A DNA stretch of 64,000 nucleotides from Rhizobium halophilum. GTDB taxonomy: Bacteria > Pseudomonadota > Alphaproteobacteria > Rhizobiales > Rhizobiaceae. Below the pieces are notes generated by a model. It saw only the letters and a list, made by a program, of their open reading frames with translations, was not told the DNA's origin and ran no database searches. The first letter of the stretch is position 1; each line of letters opens with the position of its first letter. The translations under genes and the position numbers were made by a program. Of the stretch, positions 55,735 to 64,000 are shown piece by piece. The stretch covers positions 124,001 to 188,000 of the forward strand of contig NZ_JAKJHS010000005.1 of the NCBI RefSeq assembly GCF_021648825.1, in the 5' to 3' direction.

Positions 55735-56766
55735 ATGCCCTTTCCGGAAATTCGGACCTTTATCCTGACGATGACGATCGCCTCAGCCGGCGCGATCCTT
55801 GCCTATCTTGCGGCGTTTCCCGCTCCTTTCCTCGTCGGACCGGCAGGCGCCGTCACCCTGGGGGGACTCCTGGGCCTGCGGCTAGGTATTCCTACACTTG
55901 TGCGCAATGCAAGCTTCGTCGTTATCGGGATGTCGATGGGAAGCGGGCTCACTCCAGAAGTCATCGTTGCTGCCCGTACGTGGCCGGTGAGCTTCATGCT
56001 CGTACCGGTCACGGTCGTGATCCTGCTTTACTCCGCGACGTGGGTGCTGGAGCGGATCTTCGGCTATGACCGCACCACCGCTTTGCTCGCCGCCTCGCCC
56101 GGACATCTGAGCTTCGTGCTCAGCCTCGCCGCAGATACCCGAAGCGACCTGCTCGCGGTGGGCGTGATCCAGAGCGTGCGGGTTCTCGCTTTGACGCTGA
56201 CCGTTCCACTGCTGGTCGATCAGCTTGGTCTGGTGGGAACCGAGGCGTCTTCACCGGGTCGCTCGATGGAACTGCTGCCGTTGCTGCTTTCATTCGCAGC
56301 CGCGATACTGCTTGGCATCCTCTTCCAGAGGTGGCGGGTTCCGGCTGCTCTTCTGGTGGGTGGTATGGTTGCCTCCGGAACCACGCATCTGTCCGGGTTC
56401 GTGGTTGGTGAGGTGCCTGCATGGATCATGGTTCCTACCTATATCGTCCTTGGCGGCATGATCGGGTCGCGGTTCTCCGGTGCTTCCGTAAAAGCGATGC
56501 GAACTGCCTTCTTGGCCGGGGCCGTTGTAACGGTTCTCGTGGTCGTCCTCGCTGCTCTCATCGCAGCCTTCGTCTCCTGGCTCGCGGCCGTCCCTGTGGA
56601 CGCAGCTCTCATCGCCTTTGCGCCAGGAGGACTTGAAACGATGGCTGCAATGGCCGTGATGCTAAATGCACAGCCTACCTATGTCGGCGCTCACCATGTG
56701 CTGCGACTTCTCATCCTGTCGGCGCTGATGCCCTGGGCATTGAGAAAGGATCTGCGGACAAGTTAG
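55735..56766 (+). CDS. AbrB-family membrane protein
   Basis: This is a 343-residue integral membrane protein with about ten hydrophobic segments, arranged as two similar halves. Repeated motifs such as PFLVGPAGAVTLGGLLGLRLG and PAALLVGGMVASGTTHLSG are typical of the AbrB/putative ammonia monooxygenase family of unknown transport function. The ATG at 55735 is used because the longer TTG frame (55660) begins inside a hairpin loop and adds a non-hydrophobic tail. It is on the same strand as rirA and gntK but may have its own promoter. Confidence 0.75.
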   Translation: MPFPEIRTFILTMTIASAGAILAYLAAFPAPFLVGPAGAVTLGGLLGLRLGIPTLVRNASFVVIGMSMGSGLTPEVIVAARTWPVSFMLVPVTVVILLYSATWVLERIFGYDRTTALLAASPGHLSFVLSLAADTRSDLLAVGVIQSVRVLALTLTVPLLVDQLGLVGTEASSPGRSMELLPLLLSFAAAILLGILFQRWRVPAALLVGGMVASGTTHLSGFVVGEVPAWIMVPTYIVLGGMIGSRFSGASVKAMRTAFLAGAVVTVLVVVLAALIAAFVSWLAAVPVDAALIAFAPGGLETMAAMAVMLNAQPTYVGAHHVLRLLILSALMPWALRKDLRTS

Positions 56767-56854
56767 CCGCACGCCTAGATCATCCCGGCATGCTCTTGTG
56801 GAGAGAGCTGAAGATGCGCTAGCAGGCAGGTCAGGCATTAGAGGTAGGAAAGCC

Positions 56855-57379
56855 ATGTCCAACGAACATCCAACCGCCGTCATCGTGATGGGCGTAAGCG
56901 GTGCAGGGAAATCCTCTGTCGGAGAGCGCCTGGCGGCAAAGCTGGGATGCGAATTCGTCGAAGGAGATCGGCTTCATCCGGCTTCAAACGTGGAGAAGAT
57001 GGCGAAAGGCATCCCGCTCATCGACGATGACCGGTGGCCTTGGCTGGATCTTGTCGGGCAAGAGCTCGCCGCCTCCATCGAAAAGGGAGCGAGCCTTGTT
57101 CTCTCCTGTTCGGCTCTGAAGCGAGTTTACCGTGACCGCCTGCGAAAGGCTGCCGAGGGGAAACTCCGTTTCGTCTTCCTGAAGGGAACGCCGGCGCTGC
57201 TTGAAATCCGGATGGGAGAGAGGACCGGCCACTTCATGCCGCTTGCCCTTCTCCAGACGCAACTGGCGACGCTGGAAACTCCGGAAGGGGAGGAGGGCGT
57301 CGTTACAGTCGATATAGATGCTGACTTGGAGAAAATCGTCGAGGCAGCTTACGAAGGACTGAAGATGCAGCCTATGTAA
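56855..57379 (+). CDS. gntK: Gluconokinase
   Basis: GntK phosphorylates gluconate to 6-phosphogluconate, which feeds Edd directly. The 174-residue product has a P-loop MGVSGAGKSS (about 12-21), EGDRLHPASNVEKMAKGIPLIDDDRWPWL (substrate region) and LSCSALKRVYRDRLR. The ATG at 56855 has TAGGAA upstream. No gluconate transporter gene is adjacent. Confidence 0.93.
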   Translation: MSNEHPTAVIVMGVSGAGKSSVGERLAAKLGCEFVEGDRLHPASNVEKMAKGIPLIDDDRWPWLDLVGQELAASIEKGASLVLSCSALKRVYRDRLRKAAEGKLRFVFLKGTPALLEIRMGERTGHFMPLALLQTQLATLETPEGEEGVVTVDIDADLEKIVEAAYEGLKMQPM

Positions 57380-57531
57380 AGCAGGAATTAACTACCGGCA
57401 TTCGATAGTACCTTCTTAATTACGAAGATGTTGAGCAAGCTCTCTTCGGGAGGATGTAGCGGGCGCCGGTCCACAACACACCCTCAAGGCGTGAGGCTGC
57501 GGCTGTTTGTTGATGTGCTTGAGGAAAGTTG

Positions 57532-58176
57532 ATGCCCGATTTGAATGAGTCTGCCACGCGGGGTCAGCTTCGGCGGGTTCCCAAGCAGGAACGCAGTCGA
57601 GAACGAATCGACGAGATCCTCAAAGTCTCCATGGACTTGATCGGCAGGAAGGGAATCGACGCAGTCACCATGAAGGAGATCGCCGCTTTGTCGGGCGGTC
57701 CGATTGCATCGGTCTACCAATATTTTCCGAACAAAACCGCAATCGTCGCGACGCTGTATGAGCGTTATGCCGACGAGGTGAAAAACATGATCGAGGCCGG
57801 AATGGCCGGGGTGAAAAGCGCTGACGATGCTTTCGCCGCGATCGATATGTTGATCGATGGCTATTATCTGAAGGTAAAAAACACGCCAGCTATCCAGGAT
57901 CTTCTGAATGCTGCGCAGGCAGACAAGAGCTTGGCAGAGCTCGATCTAGAGCAGTCGCGAGTACATAGCCGCATCTTCGCTGGCGCGACTTATTTCCTTG
58001 TGCCTGAGAAACTGCGCGAAGAGTTTACGCGCACGGTACTGTTGACGTTCCACCTGGCGGCGGGGGCCGTCCGCCTTGCCCTCCTGGTGGGCGGCGACGA
58101 GGAAGCCTGGGTTATCCACGACTTCAAGGTCACCGCAAACGTTCAGTTCCGACACTTCATTGGTGCTCCTGACTAA
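57532..58176 (+). CDS. TetR-family transcriptional regulator
   Basis: This is a 214-residue TetR protein. The helix-turn-helix at about 20-70 is KVSMDLIGRKGIDAVTMKEIAALSGGPIASVYQYFPNKTAIVATLYERYA, and the ligand-binding helices follow. GAGGAAAG precedes the ATG. It is convergent with puuB (18 bases between stops), so it does not share that promoter; its target is unknown. Confidence 0.88.
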   Translation: MPDLNESATRGQLRRVPKQERSRERIDEILKVSMDLIGRKGIDAVTMKEIAALSGGPIASVYQYFPNKTAIVATLYERYADEVKNMIEAGMAGVKSADDAFAAIDMLIDGYYLKVKNTPAIQDLLNAAQADKSLAELDLEQSRVHSRIFAGATYFLVPEKLREEFTRTVLLTFHLAAGAVRLALLVGGDEEAWVIHDFKVTANVQFRHFIGAPD

Positions 58177-58194
58177 GCGATGTCCCTGCTGCAC

Positions 58195-59493
58195 TCATAG
58201 TCCAAGCCGATCCCGCAATCCGTACCACCAGGCCCCGAGCGCCGTAAGCGGGACGCGGAAGCTTCGTCCGCCGGGGAAGGGGAGGTTTGGCAGCGAAGCC
58301 CAGATGTCGAACCGCTCTGCGTGCCCGGCCACCGCCTCGCCGAGGATCTTCCCAAGCAGATGGGTGGTGGTGACCCCGTGGCCGCTGTCCCCATGGGAAA
58401 AGTAGACCTTGTCGCTCATGCGGCCGACATGGGGGATCCGTGTCAGCGTCAGCGCGAAATTGCCGCTCCAAGCGTAGTCGATCCGCACGCTCTTGAGTTG
58501 AGGGAAGGTCTTCAGCATGTTTGGACGGATGACGCTTGTCAGGTCCTTGGGGTCATGCCCGCCATAGCCGATACCGCCACCGTAAAGCAGACGATTGTCA
58601 GAGGTACGACGATAGTAATCCAGGATGTAGTTTGCATCCTCGACGCAGTAGTTCGCCGGGAGAAGGCTCTCCGCCAGACCCGGGTCCAGCGGCTCGGTTG
58701 CCATCACCTGGCTTGAGACCGGCATCATGCGGCCGTGGATCTCGGGCAGAAGGGGAGAAACATAGGCATTGCCGCAGATGAGGACGTAGTTGGCACGTAC
58801 CGCACCCTGCTGCGTCCGCACCAAAGACCGTTCTCCCGGCTCGACCTGCGTTACCCGCGATTGTTCGAATATCCGCCCGCCCTGCCGCTCTACGGCAGCA
58901 GCCTCTCCGAGAACGAGATTGAGGGGATGGATATGCCCCCCGAGCCGGTCGATCATGCCGCCGGCATAGCGGTCGGTCCTGACATAGTACCCCACCTCTT
59001 CCCTGGTCACCATCTCCAGGCCGGTGTGCCCGTGCTTCTCCCAGTGAGCCTTGTGCGCCTCCATCTGGCGAAGCTGCTTCTCGGTGAATGCGGCGAAGAA
59101 ACCACCGTGCACGAGGTCGCAGCCGATGCCATAGCGGGCCACGCGTTCGCGGATAATCTCGCCACCTTCGAGCGACATCTCGCCCAGCCTCCTGGCCTTG
59201 TCCTGGCCGTAGCGCGCGGCAATGGTCTCAAGATCACGGCTGTAGCCATTGACGATCTGGCCACCATTGCGGCCGGACGCGCCGAAGCCGATCCGCTCCG
59301 CTTCCAGCACGACCACTGAATAGCCCCGCTCGCAGAGTTCCAATGCGGCTGAGATGCCGGTGAACCCGGCGCCGACGATGCATACGTCCGCGTCGACCTC
59401 GTCCGCGAGCTGTGGACGGACCGACTTGTCGTTCGCTGTCGCCGCATACCAGGAGTTGGCATGTCTGGGGTTGCCGCTGATCTTGTAGGTCAT
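58195..59493 (-). CDS. puuB: Gamma-glutamylputrescine oxidase
   Basis: This is an FAD oxidase of 432 residues, closely patterned on E. coli PuuB. The N-terminus is SWYAATANDKSVRPQLADEVDADVCIVGAGFTG, followed by GFGASGRNGGQIVNGYSRDLETI, GGHIHPLNLVLGEA, NYCVEDANYILDYYR and GDSGHGVTTTHLLGKI. It oxidises gamma-glutamylputrescine to the aldehyde. Its ATG is separated from the puuA stop by one base (TGA-C-ATG), so the pair is translationally coupled. Confidence 0.9.
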   Translation of the reverse strand: MTYKISGNPRHANSWYAATANDKSVRPQLADEVDADVCIVGAGFTGISAALELCERGYSVVVLEAERIGFGASGRNGGQIVNGYSRDLETIAARYGQDKARRLGEMSLEGGEIIRERVARYGIGCDLVHGGFFAAFTEKQLRQMEAHKAHWEKHGHTGLEMVTREEVGYYVRTDRYAGGMIDRLGGHIHPLNLVLGEAAAVERQGGRIFEQSRVTQVEPGERSLVRTQQGAVRANYVLICGNAYVSPLLPEIHGRMMPVSSQVMATEPLDPGLAESLLPANYCVEDANYILDYYRRTSDNRLLYGGGIGYGGHDPKDLTSVIRPNMLKTFPQLKSVRIDYAWSGNFALTLTRIPHVGRMSDKVYFSHGDSGHGVTTTHLLGKILGEAVAGHAERFDIWASLPNLPFPGGRSFRVPLTALGAWWYGLRDRLGL

Positions 59494-59494
59494 G

Positions 59495-60853
59495 TCACAC
59501 TGTCCTGATGTAGGCGTCGTACTCGACATCGGTGACGCGAAGGGAGAATTCCTGGATCTCTTGCTGTTTGCAGGCCGTATAGAGCGCGCGGTACTTCGGA
59601 CCCAATGTGGCGTAGGCAAAGGTGGATTTTCCGAACTGCTGCACCGCATAATCCCAGTTCGTCGGCAGCGGCTCGTGGCTGACTGCGTGCTCGTCTCCCG
59701 TGATCGCTCCACCTGGATTGCGTTTCTCGCGGATCCCGGCCAGAGCGGCGCTTAGGATCATCGCAAGAACGAGATAGGGGTTGGTGTCTGCCCCGGCCAC
59801 GCGATGTTCGATTCGCGTCGCGGGTTTGCTCGCCGTGATGACACGCACGGCGGCGGAGCGGTTGTCGAAGCCCCAGGAGGCGTAGGTCGGTGCGTGTTCG
59901 CTCGGTCGCAGGCGGCGGTAGGAATTTGCGTGCGGAGCAAAGATCGCCATGCTCTCCCCCATGTTCTCCAACAGGCCCCCTACCGAATGGAACAGTTGTT
60001 CGGTCGGACCGTCGGCACCGGCGTAGACGTTGGTACCGCTGTCGTCGAGCAGGGAGAAATGTACGTGCATCCCATTGCCGGCCTGACTGCCATAGGGCTT
60101 CGCCATGAATGTGGCGTCAAGGCCGTTGGCTCGCGCCACGCCCTTGACGATGCGCTTCAACAGGACGGCGTAGTCCGCCGCCTTCAAGGCATCCGGGACA
60201 TGGTTGAGGTTGATCTCGTATTGCCCAGGCCCGTTTTCTCGCAGAGTGGTGTCAGCGGGAATGCCCTGCGCGCGCGCTGCCGAGGCGATGCCGTGGAAGA
60301 CATCCTCAAAATCCTGAAGTTCGGAGACGGAGAGCACCTGCGTCTGTCCGGTGTGCCATCGCCCATCGCGAGAATTCGGCGGGCGCACCGGGTCAAGGGC
60401 TGAGCGGACCGGATCAATCAGATAGAACTCCAGTTCCGTCGCCACCACCGGAGTCAGTCCGAGCCGCTTGAACCCTTTCAACACGTTCGCCAGCACTTGG
60501 CGTGGATCGCCATAAAAGCCGCTGCCGTCGGGGTCTCGCATGCCCAGGAGGACCTGAGCGGTCGGGCGGTTCAGCCAGGTGACCCGCGAAAGCGTGCCAG
60601 GAACAGGGAAGCAAAGTCCATCCGGATCGCCGGTGCCTTCAGCGAGACCCGCCGCCGTCACGTCGCGGCCCCACACGTCGAGGGCATAGACGGAGCGCGG
60701 CATGGCCATTCCGTTCGCCAAGACGTCCAGCGCTCGTTCGCGCGGGATCCATTTGCCTCGCGGGACTCCGTTCACATCAATGACGAAGGCCTCCAGGACC
60801 TCGACGTCGGGGTTGCTTTCAAAGAAGACCTGTGCGGAACCGATATCACTCAT
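59495..60853 (-). CDS. puuA: Gamma-glutamylputrescine synthetase
   Basis: This is a glutamine-synthetase-fold ligase of 452 residues that joins glutamate to putrescine with ATP. Motifs are ATELEFYLID, GPGQYEINLNH, FMAKPYGSQAGNGMHVHFSL and NRSAAVRV. The ATG at 60853 gives a normal N-terminus but no clear ribosome site; an in-frame ATG at 60874 is possible. It differs strongly from the paralogue at 29772, so two glutamylation systems exist side by side. Confidence 0.87.
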   Translation of the reverse strand: MSDIGSAQVFFESNPDVEVLEAFVIDVNGVPRGKWIPRERALDVLANGMAMPRSVYALDVWGRDVTAAGLAEGTGDPDGLCFPVPGTLSRVTWLNRPTAQVLLGMRDPDGSGFYGDPRQVLANVLKGFKRLGLTPVVATELEFYLIDPVRSALDPVRPPNSRDGRWHTGQTQVLSVSELQDFEDVFHGIASAARAQGIPADTTLRENGPGQYEINLNHVPDALKAADYAVLLKRIVKGVARANGLDATFMAKPYGSQAGNGMHVHFSLLDDSGTNVYAGADGPTEQLFHSVGGLLENMGESMAIFAPHANSYRRLRPSEHAPTYASWGFDNRSAAVRVITASKPATRIEHRVAGADTNPYLVLAMILSAALAGIREKRNPGGAITGDEHAVSHEPLPTNWDYAVQQFGKSTFAYATLGPKYRALYTACKQQEIQEFSLRVTDVEYDAYIRTV

Positions 60854-61029
60854 AAAACACCAGAAATTGTTCATCCGTCGGCGCAAGGAGCACCCGAGCC
60901 GTGCGCGGCTCTGCTAGCGATCAATCGTTCTGGGGTTGTAGATCAGATATCGAACCATATTCACACTGGCCTCGATCAGGCCGTTCATTCCCTTTCCGGA
61001 CAATATCCGCAATCGCTGCCAATGGCCAG

Positions 61030-62277
61030 TCAGGCCCCGAAACGCTCCGGTCGGTAGGCGGAGATGTCGATGAGCGGTGTCTCGCCTACGATTGCCTCGG
61101 CAAGAACCTGCCCCGTCACCGGACCAAGTGTCAGCCCGTGATGGGCGTGTCCAAAACCAAACCACAAGCCCTTGTGGCGCGGAGCCTTCCCAATCACAGG
61201 CATCATGTCAGGAGTGCAGGGTCGGGCGCCCATCCAGGGGTCGCTGTCCAATCTCTGGCCAAGGGGGAAGACGGTGCGGGCGACATCCTCGGCGCGATCC
61301 AGTTGGACCGGCGTCTTCGGCGCATCCCGCAGAGCAAACTCTGCACCCGTGGTCAACCGGATTCCCTGTTTCATCGGGGCAAGGAAGTAGCCGCGTTCCG
61401 CATCCATCGTCCAACCGTTCAGCTTGGCGCCACCTTCAGTGCCGTAGTGCATGTGGTAGCCGCGCTTGACGCCGACGAGGAAGCGATAGCCGAGCGGTTT
61501 CGTCACCGTATCCGACCACGGTCCAAGGGCGACGACGACGTCCTTCGCGTCCACAATGCCTTCACCCGCCACGATGCGCCAGCCGCTTGCCGTCTGCGAG
61601 AGGCGTTTTGCGTCGCCTCTGAGGAAGCGTCCACCAAGCTTCTCGAACAAGCGGAGATAGGCCATTGTCAGCGCATAGGGATCGCGCACAGACCATGGGT
61701 CTTCCCATTTCAAGCCACCGACAAAGTCCCGGCTGAGGCTCGGTTCCTGTTCGGCGATGTCCACGGGCGTAAGTTCGCGGAAGCTTACCCCGTATTCTTC
61801 CCTCAGGCGGAACGCCTCCTTCAACTCGCCGTCGCGTTTGGCGGAGGTGCGGAAAACCTCCGTCCACCCCTGCTTGACGATCAGGTCTTGCGCGCCGGCT
61901 TCTTCGATCAACTCGTTGTGCGTGGAAATCGAGTGTTCGATCAGAGGAGCGTAAGCCCTGGCAATCATCTGGTGCCGGCTCAGGTTCGAGTTCCACCAGT
62001 ATTTGGCAAGGAAGGAGGTTACCCGAGGAATGGCTCGCCAATGGTAGTGCGCATCGATCCGGTTGTTCAGCGCGTAGCGGAATATCATGCCGAATTGCTG
62101 CGGAAAGCCATAAGGAACGACGCCTTCGCGCTGGATAAGTCCGGCATTTCCGTATGACGTCTCTTCGCCGGGGCCGCGGCGATCGACCAGCACCACCGAC
62201 TTGCCCCGTCGCGCAAGCTGAAGTGCTGTGGAGACGCCGATGATGCCGGCGCCAAGAACGATCGCATCCGCTATCAT
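61030..62277 (-). CDS. D-amino-acid dehydrogenase-like flavoprotein (DadA family)
   Basis: This is a DAO-family enzyme of 415 residues. It has ADAIVLGAGIIGVSTALQLARRG (FAD fold at residues 3-25), GEETSYGNAGLIQ and the C-terminal GFGHAHHGLTLGPVTGQVLAE. It resembles DadA, which oxidises D-amino acids into the respiratory chain; other substrates are possible. The start at 62277 gives the standard N-terminus. It lies upstream of puuA on the same strand, separated by 176 bases, and may feed the same catabolic regulon. Confidence 0.8.
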   Translation of the reverse strand: MIADAIVLGAGIIGVSTALQLARRGKSVVLVDRRGPGEETSYGNAGLIQREGVVPYGFPQQFGMIFRYALNNRIDAHYHWRAIPRVTSFLAKYWWNSNLSRHQMIARAYAPLIEHSISTHNELIEEAGAQDLIVKQGWTEVFRTSAKRDGELKEAFRLREEYGVSFRELTPVDIAEQEPSLSRDFVGGLKWEDPWSVRDPYALTMAYLRLFEKLGGRFLRGDAKRLSQTASGWRIVAGEGIVDAKDVVVALGPWSDTVTKPLGYRFLVGVKRGYHMHYGTEGGAKLNGWTMDAERGYFLAPMKQGIRLTTGAEFALRDAPKTPVQLDRAEDVARTVFPLGQRLDSDPWMGARPCTPDMMPVIGKAPRHKGLWFGFGHAHHGLTLGPVTGQVLAEAIVGETPLIDISAYRPERFGA

Positions 62278-62454
62278 CTCTGGTCTTTCCAATCTCGTTG
62301 TTGCCGGGGCGAACATGCCGAGGACGGTGCTGCGGTGCAACGGAAAAATCGTGCCGGCAACACATTCCAGCTCGACGGAGGCCGGATTGCCATCTTGATT
62401 TGCTGGGCGAGGGCCTTAAGGCTTCCACTCCAATGCTTCAGGACTGGTGGTGAC

Positions 62455-63882
62455 ATGAAATTTGGAACAAGTGGCCTGAGGGGATTGTCTTCAGACCTCA
62501 AAGGTCCGGCATCCTATCGCTATGCCGCTGCCTTCGGGCGATACCTTCTGGAAAGCGGTAAAGCAAAGCCCGGCGCCACGGTTCTTCTCGGCCGCGACTT
62601 CAGGGACTCCAGTCCTGAGATTTCGTTCCGTTGCGCGAACGCCCTGAGAGATCTGTCTTTCGACGTGGTGGACTGTGGTACCGTCCCAACGCCAGCGTTA
62701 GCTTTGCATGGGCTCGAAACCCAATCCGCATCGCTCATGGTCACGGGTTCGCACATTCCCGCCGATCGTAACGGGATCAAGTTCTATCGGCCAGATGGCG
62801 AGATCGACAAGGACGACGAGGCCGCGATCAGCGCACTTGTGGCCTCTATCGATGATAAGGAAGAGACCCGAGCCACGACCGCTGTTGGAATGACGGACGA
62901 ACTGTGCACCGGCCGTTTCCTGGAGCGGAACAAGATGCTCCTGCCTGTGAATGCGCTGAGTGGCTTCAGGGTCGGGGTCTACCAACATAGTACTGTTGCC
63001 CGCGATCTGTTGGTGGAAGTCCTTGCTCATTATGGCGCTGAAGTCTTGTCCTTCGGACGCTCAGACACCTTCATCCCGGTCGACACGGAAGCGGTCGGTG
63101 ACGACACGCGGAAGAAGCTCAGAGCTTGGGCCGCGGATTATGCACTAGATGCTATCGTCTCCGCAGACGGCGATGGCGACCGCCCCCTGGTTGCTGACGA
63201 AACAGGAGCTCCGATACGCGGAGACATAATTGGCCTCATCACAGCCCACGTCCTTGACGCAGACGTGGTGGTCACCCCGGTTACCTCAAATTCAGGCATC
63301 GAGGCTGCCGGGCGATTTGATGTAAGGCGGACGCGCGTCGGATCACCTTATGTCATCGCTGGTATGAACGAAGCGGTTGCCGCCGGAAAGAAGCGCGTCG
63401 TCGGCTTTGAAGCAAACGGGGGAGTCCTTCTCGGCAGCGATTTTATGATCAATGGCACCTTGCTAAAGACGCTGCCGACGCGCGATTGCTTTCTGCCGAT
63501 CTTGAGCCTTCTCTCCTATGCGCGCGAAAGGCGCATGCCGTTATCTGCTGTGGTAAGTTCCTTCGATCTTCCGGTTGCCGCATCCGACCGGCTGGAGAAC
63601 TTTCCCGTCGAGACCAGTGAAAAGCTCATGGCTTCTCTTCGCACAGATCATCAGGCGCTCCCCCGATTTCTGGCGCCGATCGGCGAGGTGGAGAATAGAG
63701 ATGATCTGGATGGCCTTCGTGTCACCTTGAAGGGCGGGCGCATCATCCATCTGAGGCCATCGGGTAATGCCCCGGAAATGAGGTGCTATGTAGAGGCGCA
63801 GACCGAGGAGGCCGCGACGGCGCTATTGGAAGCCGGGCTTAACCGCCTTCGTCAATGGCCGAACCTTCCCCCGGAGACGTGA
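62455..63882 (+). CDS. Phosphomannomutase (ManB/NoeK-like)
   Basis: This is a phosphohexomutase of 475 residues that interconverts mannose-6- and mannose-1-phosphate for polysaccharide or nodulation-factor sugars. The start is KFGTSGLRG. The phosphoserine loop TGSHIP has Ser99, and RNGIKFY follows it. The metal motif is DGDGDRP, the sugar-specificity loop FEANGG, and the phosphate-binding loop RPSGNAPEMR. TGSHIP replaces the common TASHNP, a variant I associate with NoeK-type enzymes. It is divergent from the DadA-like gene. Confidence 0.88.
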   Translation: MKFGTSGLRGLSSDLKGPASYRYAAAFGRYLLESGKAKPGATVLLGRDFRDSSPEISFRCANALRDLSFDVVDCGTVPTPALALHGLETQSASLMVTGSHIPADRNGIKFYRPDGEIDKDDEAAISALVASIDDKEETRATTAVGMTDELCTGRFLERNKMLLPVNALSGFRVGVYQHSTVARDLLVEVLAHYGAEVLSFGRSDTFIPVDTEAVGDDTRKKLRAWAADYALDAIVSADGDGDRPLVADETGAPIRGDIIGLITAHVLDADVVVTPVTSNSGIEAAGRFDVRRTRVGSPYVIAGMNEAVAAGKKRVVGFEANGGVLLGSDFMINGTLLKTLPTRDCFLPILSLLSYARERRMPLSAVVSSFDLPVAASDRLENFPVETSEKLMASLRTDHQALPRFLAPIGEVENRDDLDGLRVTLKGGRIIHLRPSGNAPEMRCYVEAQTEEAATALLEAGLNRLRQWPNLPPET

Positions 63883-63941
63883 GGACGAACAGGAACATAT
63901 CTAGCCTCTCCGTGTTCGCAATGCAGCTAGGAAAGGTTTAG

Positions 63942-64000
63942 ATGAACATGCGCATCCTCGTGATTGCTCTCATCATCGTCGTGCTGGCGCTCCTGATGGT
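63942..64000 (+). CDS. Start of a membrane or exported protein, cut by window edge
   Basis: The frame opens with ATG after GAAAGG. It reads MNMRILVIALIIVVLALLMV to the window end, a hydrophobic signal anchor or signal peptide. The rest is outside the window, so no function can be given. Confidence 0.55.
   Translation, partial: MNMRILVIALIIVVLALLM

Noticed and set aside
60896..60911. GAGCCG/CGGCTC hairpin between puuA and the DadA-like gene
   Set aside because: Short stem without a T-run on either strand; chance occurrence is likely in GC-rich DNA.
60901..62157. 418-codon open frame on + opposite the DadA-like gene
   Set aside because: The - strand frame has clear FAD-binding motifs; the + frame has none and begins inside an intergenic stretch.
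1..64000. CRISPR arrays, insertion sequences, phage or toxin-antitoxin modules
   Set aside because: No regularly spaced repeats, transposase or integrase motifs, att-like duplications at the tRNA-His gene, or toxin-like gene pairs were seen.

Overview
The window is chromosomal DNA from an alphaproteobacterium of the family Rhizobiaceae (Sinorhizobium/Ensifer, Rhizobium, Shinella or a close relative). The signs are a MotB-MotC-FliK-Rem-FlgE flagellar order, RirA, an Entner-Doudoroff zwf-pgl-edd operon, a CbrA/PdhS-type kinase, a tRNA-His with A73 and no encoded G-1, GC-rich codon use and long shadow ORFs opposite real genes. Gene order agrees with what I recall of the Sinorhizobium meliloti flagellar/agl/zwf block and its glutamine synthetase-aceA-pot-acsA2-cbrA-phasin-mmsA-fbpA-rirA block. 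The exact species cannot be named from the sequence alone.

Layout. (1) 1-17.7 kb: late flagellar cluster, all on +. It holds a flagellin C-terminus, a FliH-like protein, motB, motC, fliK/motD and a lytic transglycosylase, then the regulator rem, then flgE-flgK-flgL-flaF-flbT-flgD-fliQ-flhA-fliR and four small genes (FliJ-like, flgJ, FlgN-like, FliL-like). (2) 17.8-24.3 kb: folD, an alpha-glucoside-type ABC transporter (aglE, F, G, K) that lacks aglA and aglR, and a PilZ-like protein. (3) 24.3-32.5 kb: zwf-pgl-edd on -, a gamma-glutamyl-amine pair (glutamine synthetase-like plus FAD oxidase) on -, and a YhiN/HI0933 flavoprotein on +. (4) 32.5-40.4 kb: aceA (-) divergent from a ScfR-type regulator (+), then potFGHI. 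(5) 40.5-50.5 kb: AsmA-like (-), acsA2 (+), a ferric-iron permease (-), the cbrA kinase (-) and a phasin (+). (6) 50.6-55.6 kb: tRNA-His, a small HTH protein, LysR/mmsA divergent pair, ferric-binding protein fbpA (-) and rirA (+). (7) 55.6-64 kb: an AbrB-family membrane protein, gluconokinase, TetR, a second puuA-puuB pair (-), a DadA-like oxidase (-), a phosphomannomutase and a cut membrane-protein gene.

Two themes link the parts. Perfect TTAA-N7-TTAA sites (the CtrA consensus) lie upstream of both rem, the motility switch, and cbrA, a kinase that acts on the CtrA pathway. The fbpA-rirA divergent region carries a TGA-N9-TCA site and a near-perfect Irr-box-like palindrome, which suggests cross-control of iron uptake and RirA. 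Polyamine import (potFGHI) sits with two separate glutamylation/oxidation modules. No CRISPR array, insertion sequence, prophage or clear new defence system was seen. The novelty is in regulation, in missing operon members and in small uncharacterised genes.
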